Assembly (NCBI GenBank): GCA_965242575.1
Contig: OZ251461.1
Coordinates: 2,542,001 to 2,606,000, forward strand
Source of the DNA: JANQOH01 sp965242575
GTDB taxonomy: Bacteria; Pseudomonadota; Alphaproteobacteria; UBA7887
Reading direction: 5' to 3'
DNA length: 64,000 nucleotides
Each line of letters opens with the position of its first letter. Position 1 is the stretch's first letter. Position numbers and translations under genes: made by a program. Shown here piece after piece: positions 53,796 to 62,229 of the stretch. A model generated the notes under the pieces. That model was not told where the DNA came from, searched no databases, and worked only from the letters and a program-made list of their open reading frames with translations.

Positions 53796-55010
53796 CTAGC
53801 GGAGGGTCCGCGCCGCCTCGTCGAGCCCGGCGAGCAGGGCGTCGACGTCCTCGGCGGCGTTGTAAAACGCGAAACTCGCGCGCGTCGCGCCGTCGAGGCC
53901 GAAGCGGTCCATCAGCGGCTGCGCGCAATGGTGCCCGCCGCGCGCGGCGACGCCGCGCGAATCGAGAACGGCGCAGACGTCGTGCGGATGCACTCCGTCC
54001 ACGTCGAACGAGACCACCGGCGCGCGGTCGCGCATGTCCGCCGGGCCGAGCATGCGGACCCAGGGGCGCTCGGCGAGGCCGGCCAGCAGGCGTTCGGCGA
54101 GGCCGGCGGCGTGCGCCCCGGCGGCGGCGCGGTCAAGCGCCGTTATCCATTCCGCCGCTGCGCCGAGGCCCACCGCCTGGGCGATGGGCGGCGTGCCGGC
54201 CTCGAACCGGTGCGGGACCTCGGCCCAGGTCGAACGCTCCAGCGTGACCGCGCCTATCATCTCGCCGCCGCCCATGAAGGGCGGCATGGACTCCAGCAGT
54301 TCGCGGCGCGCCCACAGGACGCCCACGCCGTTGGGGCCGAACATCTTGTGGCCCGAGAAGGCGTAGAAGTCCGCGCCCAACGCGGCGACGTCGACCGGGC
54401 CGTGCGGGACCGCCTGGGCGCCGTCGAGCAGCACCCGCGCGCCGACGCGGCGGGCGGCGGCCGCGACCGCCGCCGCATCGCACACCGCGCCGGTGACGTT
54501 GGAGACGTGGGCCAGGGCGACCAGGCGGGTCGCCGGGCCGATCGACGAGTCGAGGGCGGACAGGTCGATCCGCCCGTCGCCGGTGACCGGGAGCGCCTTG
54601 AGCGCCACGCCCGCGCGGTCGCGCAGCAACTGCCACGGGACGATGTTGGAGTGATGCTCGAGGACCGAGACGACGACCTCGTCGCCGGGGCGGAGGCGCG
54701 CGCCGAAGGCGTGCGCGACCAGGTTGATGGCGGCGGTGGCCCCGCCGGTGAAGACGATCTCGGCCGGGTCGGCGGCGCCTACGTAGCGGGCGACGCGGCT
54801 GCGCGCCTCGGCGTAGGCCGCGGTCGCCCGCTCGGCGAGGCGGTGGACGCCGCGCAGCACGTTGGCGCGCGCGGCCGCCTCGTGCGCCGCGACGGCGTCG
54901 AGCACCGCGCGCGGGGTTTGCGAGGTGGCGGCGTTGTCCAGGTAATGGAGCGGCGCCGCGCCGGAGAAAATGGGGAATTCGGCGCGCAGCGCCGCCGCGT
55001 CGAACGCCAT
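53796..55010 (-). CDS. sufS: SufS-type cysteine desulfurase
   Basis: This 404-residue group II cysteine desulfurase has EHHSNIVPWQLLRDRAGV, the PLP Lys in SGHKMFGPNGVG, and the cysteine in RGGHHCAQPLMDRFG. This His-His-Cys-Ala-Gln signature is SufS. It is paired with the downstream SufU-like gene. It needs an accepting partner to release persulfide, which the neighbouring gene fits. Confidence 0.95.
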   Translation of the reverse strand: MAFDAAALRAEFPIFSGAAPLHYLDNAATSQTPRAVLDAVAAHEAAARANVLRGVHRLAERATAAYAEARSRVARYVGAADPAEIVFTGGATAAINLVAHAFGARLRPGDEVVVSVLEHHSNIVPWQLLRDRAGVALKALPVTGDGRIDLSALDSSIGPATRLVALAHVSNVTGAVCDAAAVAAAARRVGARVLLDGAQAVPHGPVDVAALGADFYAFSGHKMFGPNGVGVLWARRELLESMPPFMGGGEMIGAVTLERSTWAEVPHRFEAGTPPIAQAVGLGAAAEWITALDRAAAGAHAAGLAERLLAGLAERPWVRMLGPADMRDRAPVVSFDVDGVHPHDVCAVLDSRGVAARGGHHCAQPLMDRFGLDGATRASFAFYNAAEDVDALLAGLDEAARTLR

Positions 55011-55014
55011 TCCG

Positions 55015-56664
55015 TCAGCCGCCGCCGCCGGCGCGCCAGCCGGCGAGGGCCTGGGCGGTGTCGATGTCGCGCAGCACGCCGTCGTCGTCGACGTCGACCT
55101 CGCACACCCATTCGGCGTTCTCGCCGATCAGGTGCCGGGCGCCTACGTCGCCGGACACCGCCGCCATCTGCGGGAAGAAGCGCGCGCCCCACAGGACGGG
55201 GTTGCCGCGCTTGCCGCGCGCGGCGGGGACGATGATCGCGCGGCCCTCGCCGGGGTCGAAGGCGGCGATCGCGCGGTCGATGTCGGCGGCGCGGACGGCG
55301 GGCATGTCGCCGAGGCACACCAGCGCGCCGTCGACGCCGGCGTCGAGCGCGGCGAGGCCGCGGCGCAGGCTCGTGCTGAGGCCCTGGGCGTAGTCGGGGT
55401 TGTGCGCGAAGCCCACGTCGAGCCCGTCGAGGGCGGCGCGCACCCGCGGCGCCTCGTGCCCCGTCACCACGATCGGGCGCTCGGCGGCGGAGGCGGCGAG
55501 GGTTTCGGCGACGCGGCGGACCATCGGCGCGCCGTCGACCTCCGCCAGGAGCTTGTTGACCGGCCCCATGCGGCGCGACTGGCCGGCGGCGAGCAGCAGC
55601 GCGGCGACCCGCGGCGCCCGCGGCCCCGCGCTTTCGGCGCCGGAGGCGCCGCGCTCGCGCGGCTGCGGGCGGGCGGCGATCTCCTTGAGCAGGCCGCCGG
55701 CGCCCATCCCCGCCACGTCCGCCCCGCTTACCGGCAGCCCGGCGGCGAGGCGCTCCAGCACCCAGTCGAACCCGTTGAGCTTCGGCGAGCGCGCGCAGCC
55801 CGGCATGGCGACGACGGGAACCGCGCCGCGCGGGGTGTCCACGGAGGCGAGGAGCAGCAGGTTGCCCGGGTCCACCGGCATCCCGAAGCGCTTGATCCGC
55901 CCGCCGGCGCGGACGATCCCGGCGGGCGCCACGTCGCGGCGGTCGACCACGGCGGACGCGCCGCCCACCAGCACGATGTCGCAGCCCTCCGCGACGCAGG
56001 CGGCGACGGCTTCGGCGACGGACTCCTCGTCGTGGTCGACGCGGCGTTCGGGCGCCGCGGCGGCTCCGACGCGGGCGGCGCGGTCGCGCACCGCGCGCGC
56101 GGTCTTGTCGAGCGCCGCCTCGCGGGTCCCGGCGAGGCGGGTCATGACCAGCCCGACGGTTCGGGCGCGGAACGGCGCGACGCGCGCGAGCGGCCCGCCC
56201 TCGGCCGCCAGGCGCTCGGCCTCGGCGACCGCGGCGGCGGGGGCGGCGAAGGGGATGATCTTGACGGTCGCGGCCATGCCGCGCGCCGCCACCGCGGCGA
56301 AGGGCGCCAGGGTGGCGACGGTCACCGACTCGTCGACGCGGTTGATCGCGTCGACGCGGCCGGCGTCCACCAGCAGCACGCCGGGCTCCTCGGCGTAGAG
56401 GTTGGCGCGCCCGGCGAAGGGGGCGCGCGCCGCCAGCCCCGCGCCGCGCGCGGCGGCGGCGATGCGCCGGGCGGCCTCGTCCTCGCCCACGTCGCCCGGC
56501 TCCGGCCGCGCGGCGACGACGTCGGCGATCCCCCCCCGGGCGAGGGCCGCGACGTCGGCGGCGGAGAGGACCCGCCCTTTCCTGAACGCCCCCGCCGGAG
56601 TCGCCAGTCCGTGGGCGAGGATCGCCCCCTCGGCCTCGCGCGCGGGCATGCGGGCGAAGATCAT
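55015..56664 (-). CDS. Molybdopterin-binding / MocA-like nucleotidyltransferase fusion
   Basis: This 549-residue fusion has an N-terminal MoeA/MogA-like molybdopterin-binding part (PAREAEGAILAHGLATPAGAF, GCDIVLVGGASAVVD, VDTPRGAVPVVAMPGCARS) and a C-terminal MobA/MocA-type nucleotidyltransferase (LLLAAGQSRRMGPVNKLLAEVDG, VCLGDMPAV, GKRGNPVLWGARFF). It should make molybdopterin cytosine dinucleotide for xanthine-oxidase-type enzymes. It groups with XdhC and CoxE genes. No molybdenum enzyme structural gene is in the window. Confidence 0.88.
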   Translation of the reverse strand: MIFARMPAREAEGAILAHGLATPAGAFRKGRVLSAADVAALARGGIADVVAARPEPGDVGEDEAARRIAAAARGAGLAARAPFAGRANLYAEEPGVLLVDAGRVDAINRVDESVTVATLAPFAAVAARGMAATVKIIPFAAPAAAVAEAERLAAEGGPLARVAPFRARTVGLVMTRLAGTREAALDKTARAVRDRAARVGAAAAPERRVDHDEESVAEAVAACVAEGCDIVLVGGASAVVDRRDVAPAGIVRAGGRIKRFGMPVDPGNLLLLASVDTPRGAVPVVAMPGCARSPKLNGFDWVLERLAAGLPVSGADVAGMGAGGLLKEIAARPQPRERGASGAESAGPRAPRVAALLLAAGQSRRMGPVNKLLAEVDGAPMVRRVAETLAASAAERPIVVTGHEAPRVRAALDGLDVGFAHNPDYAQGLSTSLRRGLAALDAGVDGALVCLGDMPAVRAADIDRAIAAFDPGEGRAIIVPAARGKRGNPVLWGARFFPQMAAVSGDVGARHLIGENAEWVCEVDVDDDGVLRDIDTAQALAGWRAGGGG

Positions 56665-56686
56665 GCGCCCGTCGAACGCCGGAAAG

Positions 56687-57406
56687 TCACGGCTTCGCGG
56701 GGGCGGGGCCGCCGAGGCGGCGCGTCTCGATGACCTGGGCGAGGATGGCGACGGCGATTTCGGCCGGCGAGCGGGCGCCGATGGCCAGTCCGATGGGGCC
56801 GCGGATACGCGCCTCCGCCGCCGCGCCGGCGCCGGACTCGCGGAGGCGCTCGAGCCGCCGCGCATGGGTGCGGCGGCTGCCGAGCGCGCCGATGTAGAAG
56901 GCTTCGGAGCGCAGCGCGAGCGTCAGCGCCGGGTCGTCGAGTTTGGGGTCGTGGGTGAGCGCGACGACCGCCGAGCGCGAATCCAGCCCCGCCGCCTCCA
57001 GCGCCTCGTCGGGCCAGTCGCCGGAGACCGCGACGCCGGGGAAGCGCTCGGCCGAGGCGAAGGCGCCGCGCGGGTCGATGACCGAGACGTCGTAGCCGGC
57101 GGCGGCGGCCATCGGCGCGAGCGCCTGGGCGATATGCACCGCGCCCACGATGGCCATGCGCCAGGGCGGGTTGTGGACGTGGAGGAAGATCTCCGCGCCG
57201 CCGGCCGCGACGGTCCGGTTTTCATCGGCGGCGAGCGCGGCGCGGGCGGCGGCGGCGACCTCCGGCGGCGCCGGGGGAGTCGCCCCGTCGTCCTCGCCGT
57301 CCGGCGCGACGAGCCATTGCGCGCCGTCGGCGAGCCGGGTCGCGAGCGCGCGCGGCCGCCCCGCCGCCCGCGCGGCGACCAGCGCGTCGAGCGCGCCGCG
57401 CTTCAC
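56687..57406 (-). CDS. XdhC-like protein, Rossmann-fold half
   Basis: This 239-residue XdhC/CoxF family protein is the C-terminal half: NPPWRMAIVGAVHIAQAL, VSVIDPRGAFASAERFPGV, ALTHDPKLDDPALTLALRS and FYIGALGSRRTHARRLERL, ending GLAIGARSPAEIAVAILAQVI. XdhC proteins insert the sulfurated molybdenum cofactor into hydroxylases. The N-terminal half is a separate gene 4 nt upstream (57411-57746). Confidence 0.92.
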   Translation of the reverse strand: MKRGALDALVAARAAGRPRALATRLADGAQWLVAPDGEDDGATPPAPPEVAAAARAALAADENRTVAAGGAEIFLHVHNPPWRMAIVGAVHIAQALAPMAAAAGYDVSVIDPRGAFASAERFPGVAVSGDWPDEALEAAGLDSRSAVVALTHDPKLDDPALTLALRSEAFYIGALGSRRTHARRLERLRESGAGAAAEARIRGPIGLAIGARSPAEIAVAILAQVIETRRLGGPAPAKP

Positions 57407-57410
57407 GGCC

Positions 57411-57746
57411 TCAGTCCACGCGCTCGACGAAGACGGCGACGGTTCCGCCGCAGGCGAGTCCGACGTCCCACGCCTGTTCGTCGCTGACGCCGAATTCGAG
57501 CCGGCGCGGCGCGCCGTCGGCGATGACGGCGAGCGCCTCCTGGACGACCGCGCCCTCGATGCAGCCGCCGGAGACCGAACCGAGCATGGCGCCGTCCGCG
57601 TCGACGGCCAGCTGGCTGCCGACGGGGCGCGGGCTGGAGCCCCATGTGGAGACCACGGTCGCCAGGGCGACGCCGCGCCCCTCCGCGCGCCACGCCGCCG
57701 CCGCGCCGAGAACGTCGTCGTGTCCGCCCGGCCCATCCATCGCCAT
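57411..57746 (-). CDS. XdhC/CoxI N-terminal-domain protein
   Basis: This 111-residue protein has the XdhC_CoxI domain: ALATVVSTWGSSPRPVGSQLAVDADGAMLGSVSGGCIEGAVV. The Cys-Ile-Glu motif is the family hallmark. XdhC is often one chain; here the two halves are separate but adjacent genes, as in cox gene clusters. Confidence 0.92.
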   Translation of the reverse strand: MAMDGPGGHDDVLGAAAAWRAEGRGVALATVVSTWGSSPRPVGSQLAVDADGAMLGSVSGGCIEGAVVQEALAVIADGAPRRLEFGVSDEQAWDVGLACGGTVAVFVERVD

Positions 57747-57829
57747 CGCCGCCTCCCTGGCCTCACGCCGCGCCCATCATAGCAGGGCGCTGCGCCCGCC
57801 GGCGAGTGCGCCTCCCGGCCGGCGCGTCA

Positions 57830-59869
57830 TCATCGCCCATCCGCCGCGACCGGATCGATCTCGCCCTTCCACAGGTTCCGGTATCCGCCATCGACGTGGA
57901 CGAACTGGCCTGTGTGGACGCGGCGGATGGGGTAGCCGGGGAGCGGCGCCCAAACCAGACAGCGGTCGCCGCGGCGCGTTCGGACCGGCCATGCCGCCCG
58001 GGCGGACGGCCACAGCCAACCGTCCGCCGCGATGCGAGGAGTGGCGTCCAGCTCGTCGAAGCCTTTCCGGCGGCGGTTTTTCGGCAGGTCGGCCGGGTCC
58101 GCGGGTTCGACGTGCAGGAAGAAGGGCGCCGCCAGATCCTCGGGTCCGCAGCCGTCCCTAGTGTAGATCGCCATGCCGTCGTGGATCCAGACGTCGAACC
58201 GGGCGGCGATATCCGGCGGGCGATCGGGGAGCGGATCGTCCATGCGGCGCCGCGCCGCCCGGACGGCGCCCATGTCGAACGCGTCGAGGAAGGAACTGCC
58301 ATAGGCCGCCAAGCCCCAGGCCGGGGCGACGATGGGGCGGACTCCCGAATGGCCCGTTCGTATCGGCTGCGGCGGATAGGAGAGCGCGATGTCGCAGGCG
58401 TCGTGGATTTCGACGGCGGCGATCCGCGCGCGATCCCCGGGCCGGAATATGGCCCGGTTCCTTTCCCGATGCCCGTCGGCGGGGCCGCAAATCCGAACGT
58501 CCGCGCCCAGGCGTTCGGCGAGCGCGCGTTCGATCCCGGCGCGGAAGGCGGGCCCCCAATAGCCGAAGTCGTAGCGCTCGCGGATGCGCAGCGGCGTGGT
58601 CCGGTCCTCGAGGCCGTTGAAATACACCTGCTGGTGCGGGTGGAGGAGAGTCATGGACACGCCCGCCGCGGCGACTCCCGCCGCCGCCAGCGCGCCAAGC
58701 GCGGTCCCCCCCCCCCCCCCCCCCCCCCCCCCCGCGCCAGACGCCAGGCGCCCGGCGGCGCGGGCGAGCGCGGCGGCGCCGAGCGCGGCGAGGACGCAGA
58801 ACGGCGCATGGATGAAGAACAGGTGCCGCCAGCCGTCGTGGGAGGCGTGCGCGCCGAGGATCGCGACGGCCAGCGACGGTCCGGCCCAGCACGCGGCGAG
58901 CAGCAGCGCGAAGCGCACCGGCGTGTTGCGCAACGCGGCGCCCGGACGGGCAAGGCCACGCCGCAAGGCGAAGGCGAACCCCGCGAGGCCCAACGCCAGC
59001 AGGACCGGCGGCGTCGAGACCGCAAACCACGCCGGGAAGTAATGCGCCGGCAGGTCCGCGGGGGACAGGACCCGTCCCTGGAACAGCACGCCGGCCAGAT
59101 TCGGGTGGCGGGCGAACGTCCTCACGGCGTCGATGAAGGCGGCGGGGCCATCCTCCCACATGTAAGGCGATACGGCGTAGAGGACCCCCGCCCAGCCCGC
59201 CGCGAACGCGGCGAGCGAAGCGAGGACGCGCCGCCGCGCCGCCGGACCGGAGGCGAACGCCAGGTCGAGGACCCGCGCCGCGAGGACGGCGGCCAGGAAG
59301 GCCAGCCCGGCCGGGATGCGCAGGTTGGTCAACACCGCCGCCGCCGCGCCGCACGGCAGGAACGCGCCCGCGCCGCCGCGCCGGAGCGCCCGGTGCGCGA
59401 GCCAGAGGCAGATTGCGAACAGCGCAAGGGCGGGAACGTCCTTGGAGTTGAAGAACGCATGCGCGTAGATGCGCGGCTGGAGCGCGAACAGCGCCAGGGC
59501 GAGGAGGGCCGCGAGGGCGGACCCGGTCATGCGCCGCGCCAGCAGGCCGCAGCACAGCGCGCCGGCGAGGAAGAGGAGGTGCCCCGCGGCGTGGCGCAGC
59601 AGGTGGACGTGGCGCAGGTCGTCGAGGCCCAGCGCCTTCTCGGCGAGCAGCAGCGGCAGTTCGAACGCGACGCCGTAATACCGGTCGGAGGGGACCGAAA
59701 AGCGGAGGGCGCCTCCCTCTGCGGCGTAGCGCCAATTGGCCTCGGCGATCCAGCGTTGCACGGTCTCGTCCCAGGAGACCCCGTAATCGTCGAGGACGGC
59801 CGTGCCGATGGCGGCGAGGACGGCGCAGGCGGCGAGGAGGGCGCGGAGCCCCCCGGCCCAACGCGTCAT
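57830..59869 (-). CDS. GT39-type membrane glycosyltransferase with poly-Gly tract
   Basis: This 679-residue protein has around ten membrane helices and a periplasmic C-terminal domain, like phospholipid-carrier-dependent sugar transferases (ArnT/PMT type). The first loop Asp region is DYGVSWDETVQRW. Between helices a run of nine Gly (SGAGGGGGGGGGTALG) is encoded by 28 G on the coding strand (+ strand C, 58706-58733), a slippage-prone tract. At 28 the reading frame is open to the end. It probably decorates a surface polymer. It sits between XdhC and CoxE genes but looks unrelated to them. Confidence 0.8.
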   Translation of the reverse strand: MTRWAGGLRALLAACAVLAAIGTAVLDDYGVSWDETVQRWIAEANWRYAAEGGALRFSVPSDRYYGVAFELPLLLAEKALGLDDLRHVHLLRHAAGHLLFLAGALCCGLLARRMTGSALAALLALALFALQPRIYAHAFFNSKDVPALALFAICLWLAHRALRRGGAGAFLPCGAAAAVLTNLRIPAGLAFLAAVLAARVLDLAFASGPAARRRVLASLAAFAAGWAGVLYAVSPYMWEDGPAAFIDAVRTFARHPNLAGVLFQGRVLSPADLPAHYFPAWFAVSTPPVLLALGLAGFAFALRRGLARPGAALRNTPVRFALLLAACWAGPSLAVAILGAHASHDGWRHLFFIHAPFCVLAALGAAALARAAGRLASGAGGGGGGGGGTALGALAAAGVAAAGVSMTLLHPHQQVYFNGLEDRTTPLRIRERYDFGYWGPAFRAGIERALAERLGADVRICGPADGHRERNRAIFRPGDRARIAAVEIHDACDIALSYPPQPIRTGHSGVRPIVAPAWGLAAYGSSFLDAFDMGAVRAARRRMDDPLPDRPPDIAARFDVWIHDGMAIYTRDGCGPEDLAAPFFLHVEPADPADLPKNRRRKGFDELDATPRIAADGWLWPSARAAWPVRTRRGDRCLVWAPLPGYPIRRVHTGQFVHVDGGYRNLWKGEIDPVAADGR
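58706..58733. repeat. 28-nt C tract (G28 in the glycosyltransferase coding strand)
   Basis: Twenty-eight consecutive C on the + strand. The reading frame of the glycosyltransferase passes through it as nine Gly codons. A one-base change would cut the protein to about its first 380 residues. Its exact length may be limited by sequencing accuracy. Confidence 0.75.
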
Positions 59870-59894
59870 CGCCGACCCTCGCAGCCGGGGTCCG

Positions 59895-60053
59895 TCATGG
59901 CCGGTCGGCGGTTTTCTCCGTCAAGGCGGACGCCCTGGCCGCGACGAACGCCAGGTTGGCGGTGAGGAAATAGCTCCGGCGCCCCCAGAAATCCTTGATT
60001 TTTCGCCATGCCTCCGGGTTCGGCTCGTCGATGAAAATCGCGTAGATGGTCAT
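59895..60053 (-). CDS. Small protein, unknown function
   Basis: This 52-residue ORF (MTIYAIFIDEPNPEAW, then RKIKDFWGRRSYFLT) is AT-richer than its neighbours and has an aromatic, charged composition typical of a folded small protein. The family is not recognised. It lies between coxE and the glycosyltransferase gene. A TATATT-like element upstream (about 60090) could be a promoter. Confidence 0.45.
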   Translation of the reverse strand: MTIYAIFIDEPNPEAWRKIKDFWGRRSYFLTANLAFVAARASALTEKTADRP

Positions 60054-60115
60054 GACCGCCGCCTCGCGCCGCCGATTTTCGCGCGCGGAATATAACACGC
60101 CCGCGCGGCGGGCGG

Positions 60116-61276
60116 TCAAGCGATCGCGCCCTCGCCGGCGAGGGCGCCGGCGAGCGCGGCGAGGCTGTCCAGGTCGTGGACCGGGCAGTGCGAATCGACG
60201 TGCGGCAGCAGGGCGCGCACGCCGGCCGCGCGGGGTTCGAACCCGGCGTAGCGCAGCAGCGGGTTGAGCCAGACCAGGCGGCGGCACGACCGCCGCAGGC
60301 GGTCCGCCTCCGCCGCGATCCCGTCGGCGGCCTCGCGGTCGAGTCCGTCGGTGACGAGCAGGACGACCGCGCCCCGGGCCGCCGCGCCGCGCGCCCGGCC
60401 GCGGTTGAACGCGGCGAGCGCGGCGCCGATGCGGGTGCCGCCCGACCAGTCGTCGACGGCCGCCGCCACCGCGTCGAGCGCGGCGTCGGGGTCGCGGCGG
60501 CGCAGATGGCGGGAGACGTCGGTGAGGCGGGTGCCGAAGACGAAGGCGCGGACACGGGCTCCGTCGCCGCGCGCCAGCGCATGCGCGAAATGCAGCAGGA
60601 CGCGCGAATAGCGGCCCATCGAGCCGGAGACGTCGCACAGGAGGACGAGCGGCGGCGGGGCGCGGCGGCGGCGGCGGCGCGGGAGCGGCAGCGGCGCGCC
60701 CGTCCGCGCCGCAGCGCGCAGCGCGCCCCGGAGGTCGATCCGCGCACCGCGCGGGTCGGCGCGGAGCCGCCGCGTGGGCGCCGGCGCAAGGCGCCGCGCC
60801 AGGGCGCGCGCGGCCGCCTGGGCGAGGGCGAACTCGGCGGCGCTCATGCGGTCGAAATCGCGCTTGCGCAGCGTCTCGCGCGGCGAGGCGCTCGACGCGG
60901 CGTCGCGGACCGCCCCGGCGGCGGGCGCATCGCCGCCGGAAAGGCGCAGCGCCTCGGCGACGCGGCGCGCGCCGGGCTCCGGGTCGGGGGGAGCGCCGTC
61001 CGCCGCGGGCGCCGCGCCTTCGGGCAGGTCCGGCGCACCGGGCAGGGACCAGAAGGCGCGGAAGGCGAGGTCGAACACGGGCGATTCCTCGGCGCGCCCG
61101 ACCAGGCTGGCGTGCAAGGCCCAATAGAAGTCGTCGCGCCGGCGGACTCCGGCGCGGGCGGCGGCGCGCGCGGCGTCGAGTCCGCGCCCCGGGCCTATCG
61201 GCAGGCCGGCGGCGCGCAGCGCGCGGCAGAAACGCAGGACGTTGTCGGCGAGGCGCGAAGCGGGTTCAGCGGGCAA
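60116..61276 (-). CDS. coxE: CoxE-like VWA domain protein
   Basis: This 386-residue protein has an N-terminal helical part (LADNVLRFCRALRAAGLPIGPGRGLDA) and a C-terminal von Willebrand A domain with the MIDAS site DVSGSM and LLVTDGLD, the CoxE signature. With the MoxR-type CoxD it remodels the active site of CO-dehydrogenase-like molybdenum enzymes. No CoxD gene is next to it in this window. It overlaps a small membrane protein gene by 11 nt. Confidence 0.93.
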   Translation of the reverse strand: MPAEPASRLADNVLRFCRALRAAGLPIGPGRGLDAARAAARAGVRRRDDFYWALHASLVGRAEESPVFDLAFRAFWSLPGAPDLPEGAAPAADGAPPDPEPGARRVAEALRLSGGDAPAAGAVRDAASSASPRETLRKRDFDRMSAAEFALAQAAARALARRLAPAPTRRLRADPRGARIDLRGALRAAARTGAPLPLPRRRRRRAPPPLVLLCDVSGSMGRYSRVLLHFAHALARGDGARVRAFVFGTRLTDVSRHLRRRDPDAALDAVAAAVDDWSGGTRIGAALAAFNRGRARGAAARGAVVLLVTDGLDREAADGIAAEADRLRRSCRRLVWLNPLLRYAGFEPRAAGVRALLPHVDSHCPVHDLDSLAALAGALAGEGAIA

Positions 61277-61448
61277 GGTCCGGCGCCTCGCGCGCGTCCG
61301 GGTCGCGCGGCGCGGAGAGCTCCATGCAGCGGCTCACGCCGACGGCGGCGGCGAAGAGGGCGGTCGCGGCGACGAACGCCGCCACGCCGCGCCGCGACCG
61401 CCGCCGGCGCGCGGCGTCGTCCGGAACCGGCTCCGCCCCGTCGGTCAT
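61266..61448 (-). CDS. Small single-pass membrane protein, unknown function
   Basis: This 60-residue ORF has a positively charged stretch (RRRRSRR) then one TM helix (GVAAFVAATALFAAAVGV) and a short external tail. It overlaps the start of coxE by 11 nt, so it may be co-translated. The family is not recognised. Confidence 0.4.
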   Translation of the reverse strand: MTDGAEPVPDDAARRRRSRRGVAAFVAATALFAAAVGVSRCMELSAPRDPDAREAPDLAR

Positions 61449-61511
61449 GGCGGCGAGGCTACGGCGGCGCCCGGCGCAGCGCAAGCCCGCGCGGGTTGCC
61501 GCCGCGCCCAT

Positions 61512-61554
61512 AATCCTTGAAAATCGACTCCTCGACAGTGGATTTTCAAGGATT
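61512..61554. repeat. 18-bp near-perfect inverted repeat before the AAA ATPase fragment
   Basis: Left arm 61512-61529 and right arm 61537-61554 pair at 17 of 18 positions around a 7-nt loop. The outer 14 bp are AATCCTTGAAAATC and its complement. It is AT-rich, unlike its surroundings, and ends 5 nt before the ATPase start. It could be an operator or a recombination site of a mobile cassette. Confidence 0.85.
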
Positions 61555-61559
61555 GCGGG

Positions 61560-61971
61560 ATGCTGATAGACAGGCCCGGGCCGCTCCGCCGCGTCCGCGA
61601 GGCGTTCTCCGTCCATCCGGTCGTCATCCTGACCGGGCCCCGGCAGTGCGGCAAGACGACGCTGGCGCGGCGGATCGCGGCGGAGGCGCCGCAAAGCGTC
61701 CTGTTCGACCTGGAGGCGGCGGCGGACCGCCGGCGGCTGGAGGCGCCGGAATGGACGCTCGGCCGCCTGGAGGGCCTCGCGGTCATCGACGAGGCGCAGC
61801 GCCGGCCGGCGCTGTTCGAGACGATCCGCGTGCTGGCGGACCGGCCGCGCTCCCGCGCGCGCTTCCTGTTGCTGGGCAGCGCGTCCCCGGCATTGGTCCG
61901 GGGCGTGTCCGAATCCCTCGCCGGGCGCGCAGGGCTCGTCGATCTGGGCGGGTTCGATCTCGGTGACGCCG
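61560..61971 (+). pseudogene. AAA_14 (DUF4143-type) ATPase, C-terminally truncated
   Basis: The first 137 residues match the start of AAA_14/DUF4143 ATPases: TGPRQCGKTTLARR (Walker A), LEGLAVIDEAQRRPALF (Walker B) and LLLGSASPALV. These proteins are normally about 370-400 residues. After LVDLGGFDLGDA the homology stops and the open frame runs, with odd composition, through the antisense of the tRNA-Lys gene to 62294. The DUF4143 part has been lost, so it is a fragment. Confidence 0.8.
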
Positions 61972-62140
61972 CCTACGAGCTGGACGACGGGATCTCCGCG
62001 CTTCCGGCGGGACGGATATTCGCCCTCACGAAGGCCCTCGGCGCCGGTGTAGGCGGCCAGAAAAAGAGGATGGCGGGAAGAGGCGGAAACCGGTGGAAAC
62101 CCTGGCGGTACGGCTGGCACCCTCACGGCCGCGGCGGCGA

Positions 62141-62216
62141 TGGTGAGCCCGGAAGGGATCGAACCTTCGACACCCTGATTAAAAGTCAGGTGCTCTACCG
62201 ACTGAGCTACGGGCCC
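62141..62216 (-). tRNA. tRNA-Lys (TTT anticodon)
   Basis: The cloverleaf on the minus strand has acceptor GGGCCCG/CGGGCTC, D-arm GCTCAGTCGGTAGAGC, anticodon loop CTTTTAA between CCTGA and TCAGG, T-loop GTTCGATC and an encoded CCA (62143-62141). Length is 76 nt. Confidence 0.97.
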
Positions 62217-62229
62217 ATGACGCCCGAAA

